Origin: Desulfuromonadales bacterium
Lineage (GTDB): Bacteria > Desulfobacterota > Desulfuromonadia > Geobacterales > Pseudopelobacteraceae
Direction: 5' to 3'
Assembly (NCBI GenBank): GCA_016650295.1
Contig: JAENWA010000059.1
Span: 1-64,000 of the forward strand
DNA: 64,000 nt
Positions 49,964 to 59,400 of the stretch are shown in pieces. Numbering within the stretch: the stretch's first letter is position 1; every line of letters begins with the position of its first letter. The translations under genes and the position numbers were made by a program. Under the pieces are notes generated by a model. The model searched no databases, had not been told where the DNA came from, and saw only the letters and a program-made list of their open reading frames with translations.

Positions 49964-51165
49964 GAGGACAGCACCAGAGAGGTGATATTTCCGCCAAATG
50001 CAAAGGAATTGGACATGGCGATCCTGCAATCGGTCGGACGACTTCCTCCATGACCATACTCCAGGTCACATTCAGAATCTCGTCCCCGGAAATTGAGGGT
50101 TTGCGGAATAATTTTCTCATTGAGCGCAACGACCGTTGCAACCGCTTCAATGGCCCCGGCCGCTCCCAGGCAGTGCCCGGTCATGCCTTTGGTGGAAACC
50201 AGCGGGACCTCGACGGCACGCTCACCAAAAACCAGTTTCATGGCATTCGACTCGACCACATCATTGAGAGGAGTTCCGGTGCCGTGTGCATTTACCCAGC
50301 CTACCTGAGAGACATCAATAACGGACCGCTCAAGGGCTTCACTCATGACACGTGCTGCAACGATACCGCCCGGATCGGGAGCCGTCATATGATGGGCTTC
50401 ACCCGCCAGGGCATAACCGAGAACGGCGCCGTATATCCTGGCGCCCCGCGCCAATGCGTCTTCTTCACTCTCCAGAACCATGAAGGCTGCCCCTTCACCC
50501 AGTGAGATGCCGCGACGTCCATGGCTGAAAGGTGCACAGGGTTCCGGATCAACGACCCGCAATGAGTTAAATCCGGCATATGTCAGGATCGAGAGGGTAT
50601 CGGCCCCGCCTGCCACCACCGCCCGCAGCTGTCCGGTGGCCACCAGGTCGGCGCCCCAGCCAATGGCGGTGGCCGACGAAGAGCAGGCGGTCGTCACCGT
50701 ACCCTGATAGCCGGCCAATCCGTAGATGCGGGAGATATCAGTGCCGGTCTGGTCCGGCAGAACCCCCCGCAATAACGTGGGATGTTCGCGGCGTCCTTCC
50801 AGACAGGCCTTTAACCAGAACTCGGATTGGTACATGCCGGCCGCGCCGGCCCCGAGCGACACCCCCATCTCATAGGGGGAATAGACTCCCTGCACGCCAC
50901 TGTCGGTCAGCGCCTCGCCGGCGGCAATCACCCCGAACTGGTCGGAGCGCGACAAAAGCCTGGTCTCGCGGCGGTCGAAATGGTCGTGCGGATCATAACC
51001 CTTGATCTGGGCACCGATGTGAGACGGAAAGGGGGAAACGTCGAACAGGTCGATCTCCCCGATGCCGCTCGTTCCGGTCAGGAGCGCCCGGCTGAACTCC
51101 CTGACTCCCTGGCCGGCCCCGCAAAAGACCCCCATACCGGTGATCACGACACGTTTTCTGATCAT
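49960..51165 (-). CDS. Beta-ketoacyl-ACP synthase (FabF type), polyene-cluster ketosynthase
   Basis: A 401-residue condensing enzyme with a complete active site: C161 in TTACSSSATAIGW, H294 in VNAHGTGTPLND and H331 in GMTGHCLGAAGAIEA. It would elongate acyl chains from malonyl-ACP. The next gene encodes a ketosynthase lacking the histidines, so the two may form a heterodimer as in aryl-polyene and type II polyketide systems. It overlaps the reductase gene by 4 bases. There is no acyl carrier protein in the operon. Confidence 0.92.
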   Translation of the reverse strand: MIRKRVVITGMGVFCGAGQGVREFSRALLTGTSGIGEIDLFDVSPFPSHIGAQIKGYDPHDHFDRRETRLLSRSDQFGVIAAGEALTDSGVQGVYSPYEMGVSLGAGAAGMYQSEFWLKACLEGRREHPTLLRGVLPDQTGTDISRIYGLAGYQGTVTTACSSSATAIGWGADLVATGQLRAVVAGGADTLSILTYAGFNSLRVVDPEPCAPFSHGRRGISLGEGAAFMVLESEEDALARGARIYGAVLGYALAGEAHHMTAPDPGGIVAARVMSEALERSVIDVSQVGWVNAHGTGTPLNDVVESNAMKLVFGERAVEVPLVSTKGMTGHCLGAAGAIEAVATVVALNEKIIPQTLNFRGRDSECDLEYGHGGSRPTDCRIAMSNSFAFGGNITSLVLSS

Positions 51166-51902
51166 ACTATGCCGCCATCGACAACAATTGATTGTCCTGT
51201 TATATATGAAGCCCGCTCCGATGCAAGGAAGAGCACCACGGAAGCCACCTCGCCGGGTGTGCCGATTCTTGCCAGTGCAGCCCCCTTGACAACCTTCTCG
51301 ACCTCATCCTGCTTCAGGGCGGCGGTCATATCCGTAGCGATCATCCCGGCTACGACTGCATTGACGCGGATTCCCATCGGCCCGGCTTCACGGGCCAGCG
51401 ACTTGGTGAAGCTGATCGCCGCCCCCTTGGAAGCGGCATAGTTGGCCTGGCCCGGTGTTCCGATCAGAGCGGAGATGGAAGAGATATTTACAATGCTACC
51501 GCGGCGGCGCCCCATCATCTTGCGCACTCCCCACTTGCAGCAGTGAAACAGCGGATTGATATTGGAGCGGATGACCGCCTCCCAATCGTCGTCCGACATC
51601 ATGGCCAGGTAGCAGTCCCTGATAATGCCGGCGTTGTTGACCAGTACATCGATATGCCCGGACAGCCCCGCAGCAGCGTTGATCAGCCCGGTGGCGCCTT
51701 CGGAGGTGGAGACGTCCGCCTTGAGCACTGAAATCTTCCCCGGCAGGTCTGCCGACTCGTCAATCAGGGCCCGGGCCGCTTCGTCGTTATTCAGATAGGC
51801 TGCAAAGACCGTGGCCCCTTCACGGGCAAAAGCCAAGGATACAGCCCTGCCGATGCCTCTGGTCCCGCCGGTCACAACTACGATTGAATCCTTGAACTCC
51901 AT
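51162..51902 (-). CDS. 3-oxoacyl-ACP reductase (FabG type)
   Basis: A 246-residue short-chain dehydrogenase that reduces 3-oxoacyl-ACP with NADPH. VVVTGGTRGIGRAVSLAFA binds the cofactor; NNAGIIRD, NISSISALIGTPGQANYAASK (Ser-Tyr-x3-Lys) and TGQSIVVDGG are present. It is the first gene of the five-gene ketosynthase operon. ATG 51902 has GGGG 5 bases upstream; GTG 51908 is an alternative. Its position next to ketosynthases and a dehydratase argues for a dedicated role in polyene or specialised lipid synthesis rather than housekeeping FabG. Confidence 0.9.
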   Translation of the reverse strand: MEFKDSIVVVTGGTRGIGRAVSLAFAREGATVFAAYLNNDEAARALIDESADLPGKISVLKADVSTSEGATGLINAAAGLSGHIDVLVNNAGIIRDCYLAMMSDDDWEAVIRSNINPLFHCCKWGVRKMMGRRRGSIVNISSISALIGTPGQANYAASKGAAISFTKSLAREAGPMGIRVNAVVAGMIATDMTAALKQDEVEKVVKGAALARIGTPGEVASVVLFLASERASYITGQSIVVDGGIV

Positions 51903-52140
51903 AACCACCCCAGTGAATTAATTCGGGAACCACTATACGTGTCGGGCAGCAAAATGTCCAGCACGAGGCGGATGCAGAAGCAATCCGGTTTATAATACAA
52001 ACCTTCCGGGGATCATAATTTTCTGCCATTCCTCCAGATTGACATTCTCATTATTACACTGAAGATTAATCTGGTCGAAAATTCTCAATGATTGTGGTAC
52101 CGTAAACTACGAATACACCATGCCTGAAGGAGACTGTTAT

Positions 52141-52371
52141 ATGCTTGCACTAAAAGGGGTATATGAAAATGGTTCCGTTACTCTTCCCCTGCCGTTACCA
52201 ATGAAACGCCGGATGGAAGTTATCGTTACGTTCCTGGAGGAAGTTGATGATACAACCACATCCAAAGCGGACCTGAACTCGTTTTCCTTTGCTCAAAGTC
52301 GACAGATACTGAAAAATTTCAAAGGGTCATATGCTGAGGCCGTAATTGAAGAACGACGGACTGCTCTATGA
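52141..52371 (+). CDS. Antitoxin of a PIN-toxin pair
   Basis: A 76-residue protein. The start MLALKGVYENGSVTLPLPLP is a short beta unit typical of DUF104/DUF2281-like antitoxins, and the C-terminal 35 residues (FSFAQSRQILKNFKGSYAEA) form the helix that usually wraps the toxin. AAGGAG lies 9 bases before ATG 52141. The stop overlaps the PIN toxin ATG as ATGA. The gene is intact although its toxin is frameshifted. Confidence 0.8.
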   Translation: MLALKGVYENGSVTLPLPLPMKRRMEVIVTFLEEVDDTTTSKADLNSFSFAQSRQILKNFKGSYAEAVIEERRTAL

Positions 52372-52792
52372 ACGTGTTTCTCGACACTTCCGCACTTGTT
52401 AAGCTTTATCATGATGAAGAAGGTACTACTGAACTCATGGCTATCCTTACAAGAGGAATTGAAGAAATCTGGCTGTCTGAGCTTGCCATGCTGGAGTTCA
52501 GATCCGCTCTTTGGAAAAAAGTCCGCACTGGTGAACTTCCGAAGTCGGATGCTGTGAGGGTTGTTGAATGCTTCGAAAATGATCAGAATAAATTCCGGTG
52601 GGTAAGATTGAAGCTTTCGTCATACTTCAAGCCTCTGCCATGCTTATGAAATATGGCGAAAAAGGTCTGCGGACTCTCGACTCAATACAACTTGCAACAG
52701 CACTGCACCTGCAATCGCCAAATCTCCTCTGTCTCACATCCGACACTCTTCTCCGCTCATTCTTTCAAGATGAAAATTTAGTATCAGGTTGA
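52368..52792 (+). pseudogene. PIN-domain toxin (VapC type), frameshifted
   Basis: The first frame encodes MNVFLDTSALVKLYHDEEGT (catalytic Asp), LSELAMLEFRSALWKK and VVECFENDQNKFRWV. Near base 52606 the frame breaks; the family continues in another frame with KIEAFVILQASAMLMKYGEK, GLRTLDSIQLATAL (catalytic acidic residues) and CLTSDTLL. Loss of one base near GTAAGATT explains it. As it stands no full-length ribonuclease is made, so the toxin is probably inactive unless the base change is an error. Confidence 0.85.
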
Positions 52793-52849
52793 ATCTGGTT
52801 TTGGTGCCCGTTACCAAGCTCCAGCTTGCAGACAAAAGCATATAAGGGG

Positions 52850-53256
52850 TCAGTCCTTGACATGAGACAAAATATTTTCAAACCAACTCATTTCCTTCCC
52901 CAGAGAAGTATCAGTTTTCAAATCCATCAAAATCCGCTGATATGCCTTATCAACTGCAAAACCACTTATTCCACCTATTGCTACTCCGTTCCATTGTTTT
53001 AACCCGTCATCCTTGCGAGGGAAAATCAGTTATTCAATCTCTGTGATCTGGCCGCTAAACATGCAAGGCCTGGCGACGACATAAGCTGCAAATAAAGAGT
53101 CCTTAAACCTGTAGTAGCGTTCTCGAAGATTTTCAATTTCAGAGCCGTAAGGCTCCGTCACAAGCTGACCAACATATTGGCTCGGATTATCAACGTTACC
53201 ACCCTGATGTCGTCAGCTGTTAACAATCGGCTTTGTTCATCCCTCGTTAGATTCAT
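52850..53256 (-). pseudogene. Decayed gene with frameshift and internal stop
   Basis: Starting at ATG 53256 the reverse strand reads MNLTRDEQSRLLTADDIRVV; near base 53190 the coding signal shifts frame to VDNPSQYVGQLVTEPYGSEI, then RFKDSLFAAYVVARPCMFSG, a TAA stop at 53030, and continues in the same frame with GLKQWNGVAIGGISGFAVDK and MSWFENILSHVKD to a stop at 52850. Amino-acid composition is gene-like in all parts. I do not recognise the family. At least two lesions make it non-functional. Confidence 0.55.
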
Positions 53257-53439
53257 GCAGGAAAAGTGTCTTAACAAATAAAAAACCAAATATTTTGCAT
53301 CCCCTTCCATGCCATTGCATGTCACTATCGCTGCCTGCACATCTCTTCTTAATAAATATCTCGACCCTCATTTAACGTCCCGCTCCTTTCTCGCATGTCA
53401 GGATTGCCATCATGACCAGTTCTTAACCACTTGTAATAA

Positions 53440-53643
53440 CTATTTTTTCACATTGGCCTTTCAGTCTCAATCGAAGACACTACTCGAGAACATTCCTCAC
53501 GCAAATCCGTCAAGTTACCCAAAAATATCTTAAGCACACCTCTCGGCACAATTTTTGAATGCTTCCAGCCGAAAGAACAAATTAACAGATTTTTCTTTCC
53601 GGTTGAATTGGAAGAGATTCCAGCGCGGCTTGACGAATTCTGA
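53440..53643 (+). pseudogene. Coding remnant, C-terminal fragment
   Basis: An open frame of 67 codons without a start reads IGLSVSIEDTTREHSSRKSV, LGTIFECFQPKEQINRFFF and PVELEEIPARLDEF, then stops at 53643. The acidic, proline-containing C-terminus looks like the end of a real protein. No family is recognised. Confidence 0.35.
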
Positions 53644-53672
53644 TCGGTGATGGCGCTCTAAAAATGATATGA

Positions 53673-53698
53673 ATGCACCCGATGTCTGTCGGATGCAT
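53673..53698 (+). promoter_or_regulatory. Hairpin in the multicopper oxidase leader
   Basis: ATGCACCCGA and TCGGATGCAT pair (one mismatch) around TGTCTG and are followed by ATTTT, 30 bases ahead of the start at 53728. It could be a weak terminator or an operator-like dyad; it precedes the AGGAGG ribosome binding site. Confidence 0.4.
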
Positions 53699-53727
53699 AT
53701 TTTAATCTTTACTCATAGGAGGAAGTA

Positions 53728-55731
53728 ATGAAACGTTTGATGGCGGTTTTACTTTTGTGCTGTACTGGTATGCTTATTGCCGCTTGCGGCAGGGACACCA
53801 ACACCAACACCATCACGGTGGTGGAGGGCTCCTCAAAAACCACACTGCTTAATCCGCTGGCGCTGCAGCAGTTCGTCACTCCCGTGCAGATCATTCCGGC
53901 GGCAACCCCTGACACAACCACCGTACCCGGCTCCGACTACTATACTGCGGTGGCCGAACAGACCAGCGGCTATGATTTCGGCCTGCGCAAGAAGGACGGC
54001 AGCGAGTTCATTGATCCGGCCACCGGCGCCCCCATCCGGACCACGGTCTGGGGTTACACCACCAACGGCATCAAGGCCGGCTATCTGGGTGCAACCATTG
54101 AGACCCGCTCGGCTCTGGCCGGGGAGACCGGCAAACCGGTCGTGGTCAAATTCACCAACAACCTGAAAGATGCGGCCGGAAAACTCCTCACGAAGCATCT
54201 GCTGACAGTGGATCCCACCTTTGGCGGCGCCAGCAACGGCGAATCGGAAATACGCATCGTCACCCACCTGCATGGCGGACATGTGGCTCCCGAGTCCGAC
54301 GGGCACCCCGAGGCCTGGATCACAAATGACCCGAATGCCGCCACCGGTCTTCCCGCGGATCCGGTCAGCGGTCGTCCGGCACGGCCTAATGGAAACACGG
54401 TCACCTACACCTACGACAACACACAGATTGCAAACCAGCTCTGGTACCATGACCACGCCATGGGAATCACCCGTCTCAACGTCTACGCCGGTCTGGCCGC
54501 CAACTACTTTCTGAGGGACAGCGTCGAGGATGGCCTTAACCTGCCAAAGGGCGCCTACGAGATCCCGCTGGTAATCCAGGACAAATCGTTTAACGAGGAT
54601 GGCTCGCTGCATTACGACACCAACGCCCTGCTCAATCCGGACGGTTCACAGCAGACGGTTGCCGGTAAGCCGGTCTTTACCTCGAATCCCGAATTTTTCG
54701 GCAATGTCATCACCGTCAATGGCAAAGCCTGGCCCAAACTGGACGTGGAGCCACGTAAATACCGCTTCCGCATGGTAAACGGCTCCGATTCCCGCTTCTA
54801 CAACATCTGGCTGGAGCGTTCCGACGGACTACCGATACCGGCCGGGGCCATCACCCAGATCGGCAACGACGGCGGCCTTCTGCCGGCCGCAGTCGCCATC
54901 GGTGACAGCCCGGGCAACGCTCTTTTGTTTGCGTTGGCCGAACGGGCCGACGTGATCATCGATTTCTCGCAATTCCCCGCCGGCACCAGTATCACCGTGC
55001 GAAACGACGCCGACACCCCCTACCCCGATGGTGGTGATGTGAATCCCTCCACAACCGGCAAAATCATGCAGTTCAAAATTACCAAAGCCTTGGCAGGTGC
55101 GGATACGAGTGTAGTTCCTGCCACCCCCCGGGTTTTGACTCCGTTTGGTGCGCCTGCGAATACACGACTTGTCGATCTCCAGGAAAAAGAAGAGGATACC
55201 GCCTTCGTGTTCGACCCCTTCAGCGGAGCGATTGCCAAGCGTCTCAAGATTCTCCTGAACGGGCTGCCCTTCGATGCCCCCATAACCGAAAATATCCTGC
55301 TGAATAATGTGGAAGACTGGTACATCATCAACGACACGGTTGACATGCATCCGATGCATCTCCACCTGGTTCACTTCGAAGTCATTGAAAAGGGCAGCAT
55401 CCTGCCGGGCGCCTATACGCGGGCAAATGTAAATGGTCTCGGGGGCATGCCGACCGTAGCTGCCGGTGGATTCAGACCGTCAACCGAACCTGACGGAACG
55501 ATTGCTGATCCCGCTTCGCCCTATACGCTGCAGCCACAGGAGCGCGGGCACAAGGATACGGTGCGGGTACCACCGGCTGTCGAGTTGGTGGGCTCCCAGG
55601 TCCCCCCCCAGGTCTCCCAGGGCTACGTGCGCATCCGGGCCAGATTTGACCGGATTGGCACCTATATGTGGCATTGCCATATTCTGGCCCACGAGGATCA
55701 CGAGATGATGCGGCCCTTCAGGGTTCAATAA
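53728..55731 (+). CDS. Multicopper oxidase lipoprotein
   Basis: A 667-residue exported copper oxidase. The signal sequence ends in the lipobox LIAAC (C20), so it is a lipoprotein. All four copper-ligand boxes are present: THLHGGH (H180, H182), WYHDHAMG (H241, H243), DMHPMHLHLVHF near 540, and MWHCHILAHEDHEM (HCH 649-651, with M660). The spacing and sequence resemble CotA/bilirubin-oxidase-like enzymes and the Geobacter OmpB/OmpC type. Such enzymes oxidise metals or phenolics with oxygen; in Geobacter they were linked to metal oxide use. AGGAGG lies 6 bases before the ATG. Large secreted repeat proteins follow. Confidence 0.93.
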   Translation: MKRLMAVLLLCCTGMLIAACGRDTNTNTITVVEGSSKTTLLNPLALQQFVTPVQIIPAATPDTTTVPGSDYYTAVAEQTSGYDFGLRKKDGSEFIDPATGAPIRTTVWGYTTNGIKAGYLGATIETRSALAGETGKPVVVKFTNNLKDAAGKLLTKHLLTVDPTFGGASNGESEIRIVTHLHGGHVAPESDGHPEAWITNDPNAATGLPADPVSGRPARPNGNTVTYTYDNTQIANQLWYHDHAMGITRLNVYAGLAANYFLRDSVEDGLNLPKGAYEIPLVIQDKSFNEDGSLHYDTNALLNPDGSQQTVAGKPVFTSNPEFFGNVITVNGKAWPKLDVEPRKYRFRMVNGSDSRFYNIWLERSDGLPIPAGAITQIGNDGGLLPAAVAIGDSPGNALLFALAERADVIIDFSQFPAGTSITVRNDADTPYPDGGDVNPSTTGKIMQFKITKALAGADTSVVPATPRVLTPFGAPANTRLVDLQEKEEDTAFVFDPFSGAIAKRLKILLNGLPFDAPITENILLNNVEDWYIINDTVDMHPMHLHLVHFEVIEKGSILPGAYTRANVNGLGGMPTVAAGGFRPSTEPDGTIADPASPYTLQPQERGHKDTVRVPPAVELVGSQVPPQVSQGYVRIRARFDRIGTYMWHCHILAHEDHEMMRPFRVQ

Positions 55732-55754
55732 CCTCGCCAGCTGTGGCTGTATGA

Positions 55755-55949
55755 TACAAATCCGAGCGCCCATCCGGCACCACTACGTTTACTCAGGGTC
55801 GCGCTTACTCTACCACCCCGACCTGGACCTGGGATACCGCCGCCTTGGGACTCCCGGCAGGTGCCTACGTAGTGCGGGTCAACACGCGGCATGTCGGCAG
55901 TGCACTTAGCTTTGAGGCTAACAGGTCGATCAATTTTAGCCTGCAGTAA
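55755..55949 (+). pseudogene. C-terminal fragment of a secreted repeat protein
   Basis: The frame between stops at 55752 and 55947 reads GTTTFTQGRAYSTTPTWTW, DTAALGLPAGAYVVRVNTRH and SFEANRSINFSLQ, without a start codon or ribosome binding site. It looks like the last beta-sandwich unit of a surface protein and ends similarly to the giant neighbours (LNFIVQ). It is probably the remains of a gene deleted between the oxidase and the repeat proteins. Confidence 0.6.
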
Positions 55950-55975
55950 TTAGTATCTTTCATTCTAGTGGCATC

Positions 55976-56003
55976 AGAAGCGGGGTATCATTGCCCCGCT
56001 TCT
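55976..56003 (+). terminator. Intrinsic terminator
   Basis: AGAAGCGGGG and CCCCGCTTCT form an exact 10-bp stem with an 8-base loop, followed by CTTATTTATT. It closes transcription from the multicopper oxidase. Confidence 0.88.
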
Positions 56004-56414
56004 CTTATTTATTCTGAGCTGTTCCGATTGGAACGCCTGGTTTCATAGATCTATAATTCAACCCGGAATACTCAAACTGCCATTAATGTTCTCCCGGACA
56101 ATCTCCCACCAGAGGGGAATGGCTTCAAGAATCTTTCTTCTCGTACCCACACCCCCATGCAAGTTTTTTGGCAGTTACCACACTGTAATTATGCAATAAA
56201 ACTCTTTTATATCAGCTTTTTGGATTATCACTGCAATTATTTTCATACTAAACAGACTACCTGCGTAATTATGTTTACTGCAGGCAAACTACCCGTAACA
56301 AGCTGATATGATTATGCTAAATTTATTTAATTTATTTGGCACACTTCCTGTATAATATACAATATATTGTTCACAAAATTGTCTGCACAACAGACTAATC
56401 AACAAGGAGGTTGT

Positions 56415-59400
56415 ATGAAAAGTAAATCGTTTGTTTCACTCTTCACGCTCATGTTTGTACTGCTCATGAGCAGCGTAGCGAGTGCCGCCCCAACCCTCGT
56501 GTCGCCGTCCCCGAATTCTTTCGGCGAGATCGAGAGGATCACCCTCAATGACCCGGCTAACGTCTATTCAGGCGGTGTACTGGTTGTCGGGGGGGTCGAA
56601 ATGATCCTGCCCAAGAACCTGCTCATCGACCTGCCGGCCAACCGGCTCTCCCTGCAACAGATCTTCGACCAGGCGCCGGCGGCCTGCAAGGCCCAGAATC
56701 CGCCAGAAAGCGGCCTGGCAAAGGTTGACAAGTGCAACGCAACCGGCTCCGGCGGCATAGCCACCCTCTCGGCTGTGCGCACCAATGCCGGCAACGTGAT
56801 CGTCGGCGATCTTTTCATCCAGAAGGCAGCTGAAACGGTGCACGGCGTGGTCACCTACATCAACTACGACCAGGGCTACTACCGGGTCAACGGTTCGGCC
56901 ACTAACCCGGCCAATACCGGGGCCATGGTCCGTCTCAACGACCCGGGCCTCCGCCACACCATCCAGAGCGGCGCAGGCTGCGCAGGCGGCCCCAACTGCA
57001 GCCCGGACCCCCGTTTCTGCCTCGATCCGGACAACTACACTAACACCTTCACGACCGGGTACCCGATGTGTATCCCGAGCACGGTTTCCCGACCTTTCCC
57101 CGGACTTACCGGTGTTCCTGCCGGGACTGCTGTTGCTGCGGCTGACGGCACCGGCGACCTCCTCTGCCCCGACACCAACCGGACCGCGGCGCTGGTCGAA
57201 CCGGCGGTGGCGGACTCACGGCGTTTCGCTCCCGTCAAGCTCGGCGACACCGCGCTCGCGGAAGGGAATTTCGAGACCGTCGGCGGAGTCCGTTTCCTGT
57301 CGGCCCACTCATCGTCCGTCCAGAAGGCGCTCTCGACCAGAACTGCGGCAGACCAGCCCGATTACCTGTTCCTTGAGGAGGTCGGCGTCGAAGCGCCCCC
57401 CTATCAGAACCAGCGGCTGATAACCTTGTTGATCGGCTTTACCACCCTTGCAAACCCCGCCACCGACGTGGATCTCTGGACGTTGCACCGTGATCCGGTG
57501 ACCAACGAGACTCACGAGTTCCCCTTTGCTTCCGTACAGGGGTGCGACAATGCGGGTGGCGCGGGAACCTGCTCCAACCAGGGGCTCGTCGGAGCCGGCG
57601 CCAACATCTTCAAGATCCGCCACGACGTGGATTTCCTTATCGGCCCCCAACCCAAGCTCTCTCCCTGCGCCCACCTGCTGGCCTCCCGCTTTGCGACTTC
57701 GCATCCCGGCATCTGCAGCGGCGCGCCTACCACTGCTCGTGACATTGCCGTCCTGAGCCCGGTTCCCCATGAGATCATCGCCCGGACCGGCCGCAAGATC
57801 ACCAGCCCCGCCGGATCGCTCATCACCATCGACATCAACGGCAACCCTGCCACCAACGGCGAGTACCTCTTCCCGCTCGGGCTGAACCTGGGTGGGTTAG
57901 GAGTTGCGGAAATGAGCGAAGTCAACATCAACGAGCTCTTCACCCCGATTCCTTTCGAAGGTATCACCTGGAACCTCGACCGCCGTCTCGGCCCGTCCGG
58001 CTGCCTGAACAACGGCGGCGTCTGTGAAGCGGGCGCCGTCGGCAGCGCCGCCTTCGCACTTGATCCGTTCCCCTACTCCGGCCTCGACCCTCGCCTCCAG
58101 ACCAGCCTCTTGCCGAACGTTTCGTACATCGACCCGGTCTTCTCACCCACTACTCTGACCAGCTCACGGAACCGGATGTTCTCCTACGTGTTAGGCACCA
58201 ATTTTAACGGCAATGCCACTGTTATGCCCTACGCCCTTGGAACCTTCCCGGCTGATCCGCCACTGATTCAGATCAATCCGACACCAGCTCTGAACATCTT
58301 TCCGCCGGTAGTTGTTGCAGATTCTGCCACTACACCTACGGGAACCGCTGTCGTTATCAATGTTCTGGCTAACGATGTCGCGGTGCTGGGCACACTTGAT
58401 CCGCTTTCCGTAACAATTGTTACTCCTCCTGCCAGCGGCACGGCCGTGGTAAATCTCCCGGCAGGAACCATAACCTACACCCCGACAACACCGTTCTCGG
58501 TCGGGACAGCAACCTTTACCTATACCGTTGCCAACAACTTCGGTTCGGTTTCATCGCCGGCAACCGTAACCGTAACGATTACGCGAAAACCGACCGCCGT
58601 CAACGACACCGCCATAGTTCCGGCCAAGTCTTCCAGCACTATCTCTCTGGTCGCCAATGATATCGCCGGCACCAGCCCTCTTAACCTGGCATCCGTTGTT
58701 ATCGTCTCGGCTCTTCCTGCTAATGGCAGCTGCGGAACTCTGCTCAACAACCTGGACGGCAATGTGCTCTACACTGCCCCTCAGACCGTTCCAGCAGCAC
58801 CGGGCACCTGTTCCTTCAGCTACACCATCAGCGACGTCTCCTTACCGGCCCTAATTTCCAACGTCGCCACCGTAACCGTGACAATCACGGCGCCGGTTGC
58901 CCCGACAGCAGTCAACGACACGGCAACCACCACTACCGGTTTGGCGGTAATTATTCCGGTCCTGACAAATGACACGTCACCCCTCAGCGCGATCAACCCG
59001 GCCACGGTTTCGGTGAGCACCCCGACCGGCGCCATAGCACCCAACACCAATAGCGGTACAGTATCCGCCAACCTCAACGGCACGGTCACCTACACAGCCC
59101 CGCCAACAGCGGGAACCTACGTATTCTCGTACACCGTCAAAAACAGTGCCGTGACGCCGTCGATCTCCAACACCGCCACGGTGACTATCACTGTCACCCA
59201 GGGTCACATCGCCCCGACAGCGGTCAACGATACGTTCCCCAATGCGACCGTCCCGGCCCTGATAACCGCAGGTTCTCCGGTAACTCTGAACGTCCTGACC
59301 AATGACACGGCAACCACGGGTTCGCTTATCAACCCGGCTTCGGTCGCAGTTAGTGTTCCGGCAGGTAACGGTTCAGCAACCGTTGATGCTATTACCGGCA

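Larger units (their letters stand above)
52793..53727. other. Gene-decay region between toxin-antitoxin pair and multicopper oxidase
   Basis: About 930 bases without an intact gene. It holds a broken gene on the reverse strand (52850-53256), a coding remnant on the forward strand (53440-53643) and, just before the multicopper oxidase, a hairpin (53673-53698). No transposase or integrase signature was found. Confidence 0.6.
55732..56414. other. Intergenic region with gene remnant, terminator and promoter candidate
   Basis: Between the multicopper oxidase and the first giant repeat protein lie a C-terminal gene fragment (55755-55949), a strong terminator (55976-56003) and an AT-rich leader. 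TTGGCACACTTCCTGTA at 56336-56352 has the GG-N10-GT spacing of a sigma-54 promoter with one mismatch; TATAAT follows at 56352. Confidence 0.5.

Noticed and set aside
53309-53533. Forward open frame of 74 codons in the decay region
   Set aside because: It has no ribosome binding site; the better coding signal around 53440-53643 is in a different frame.
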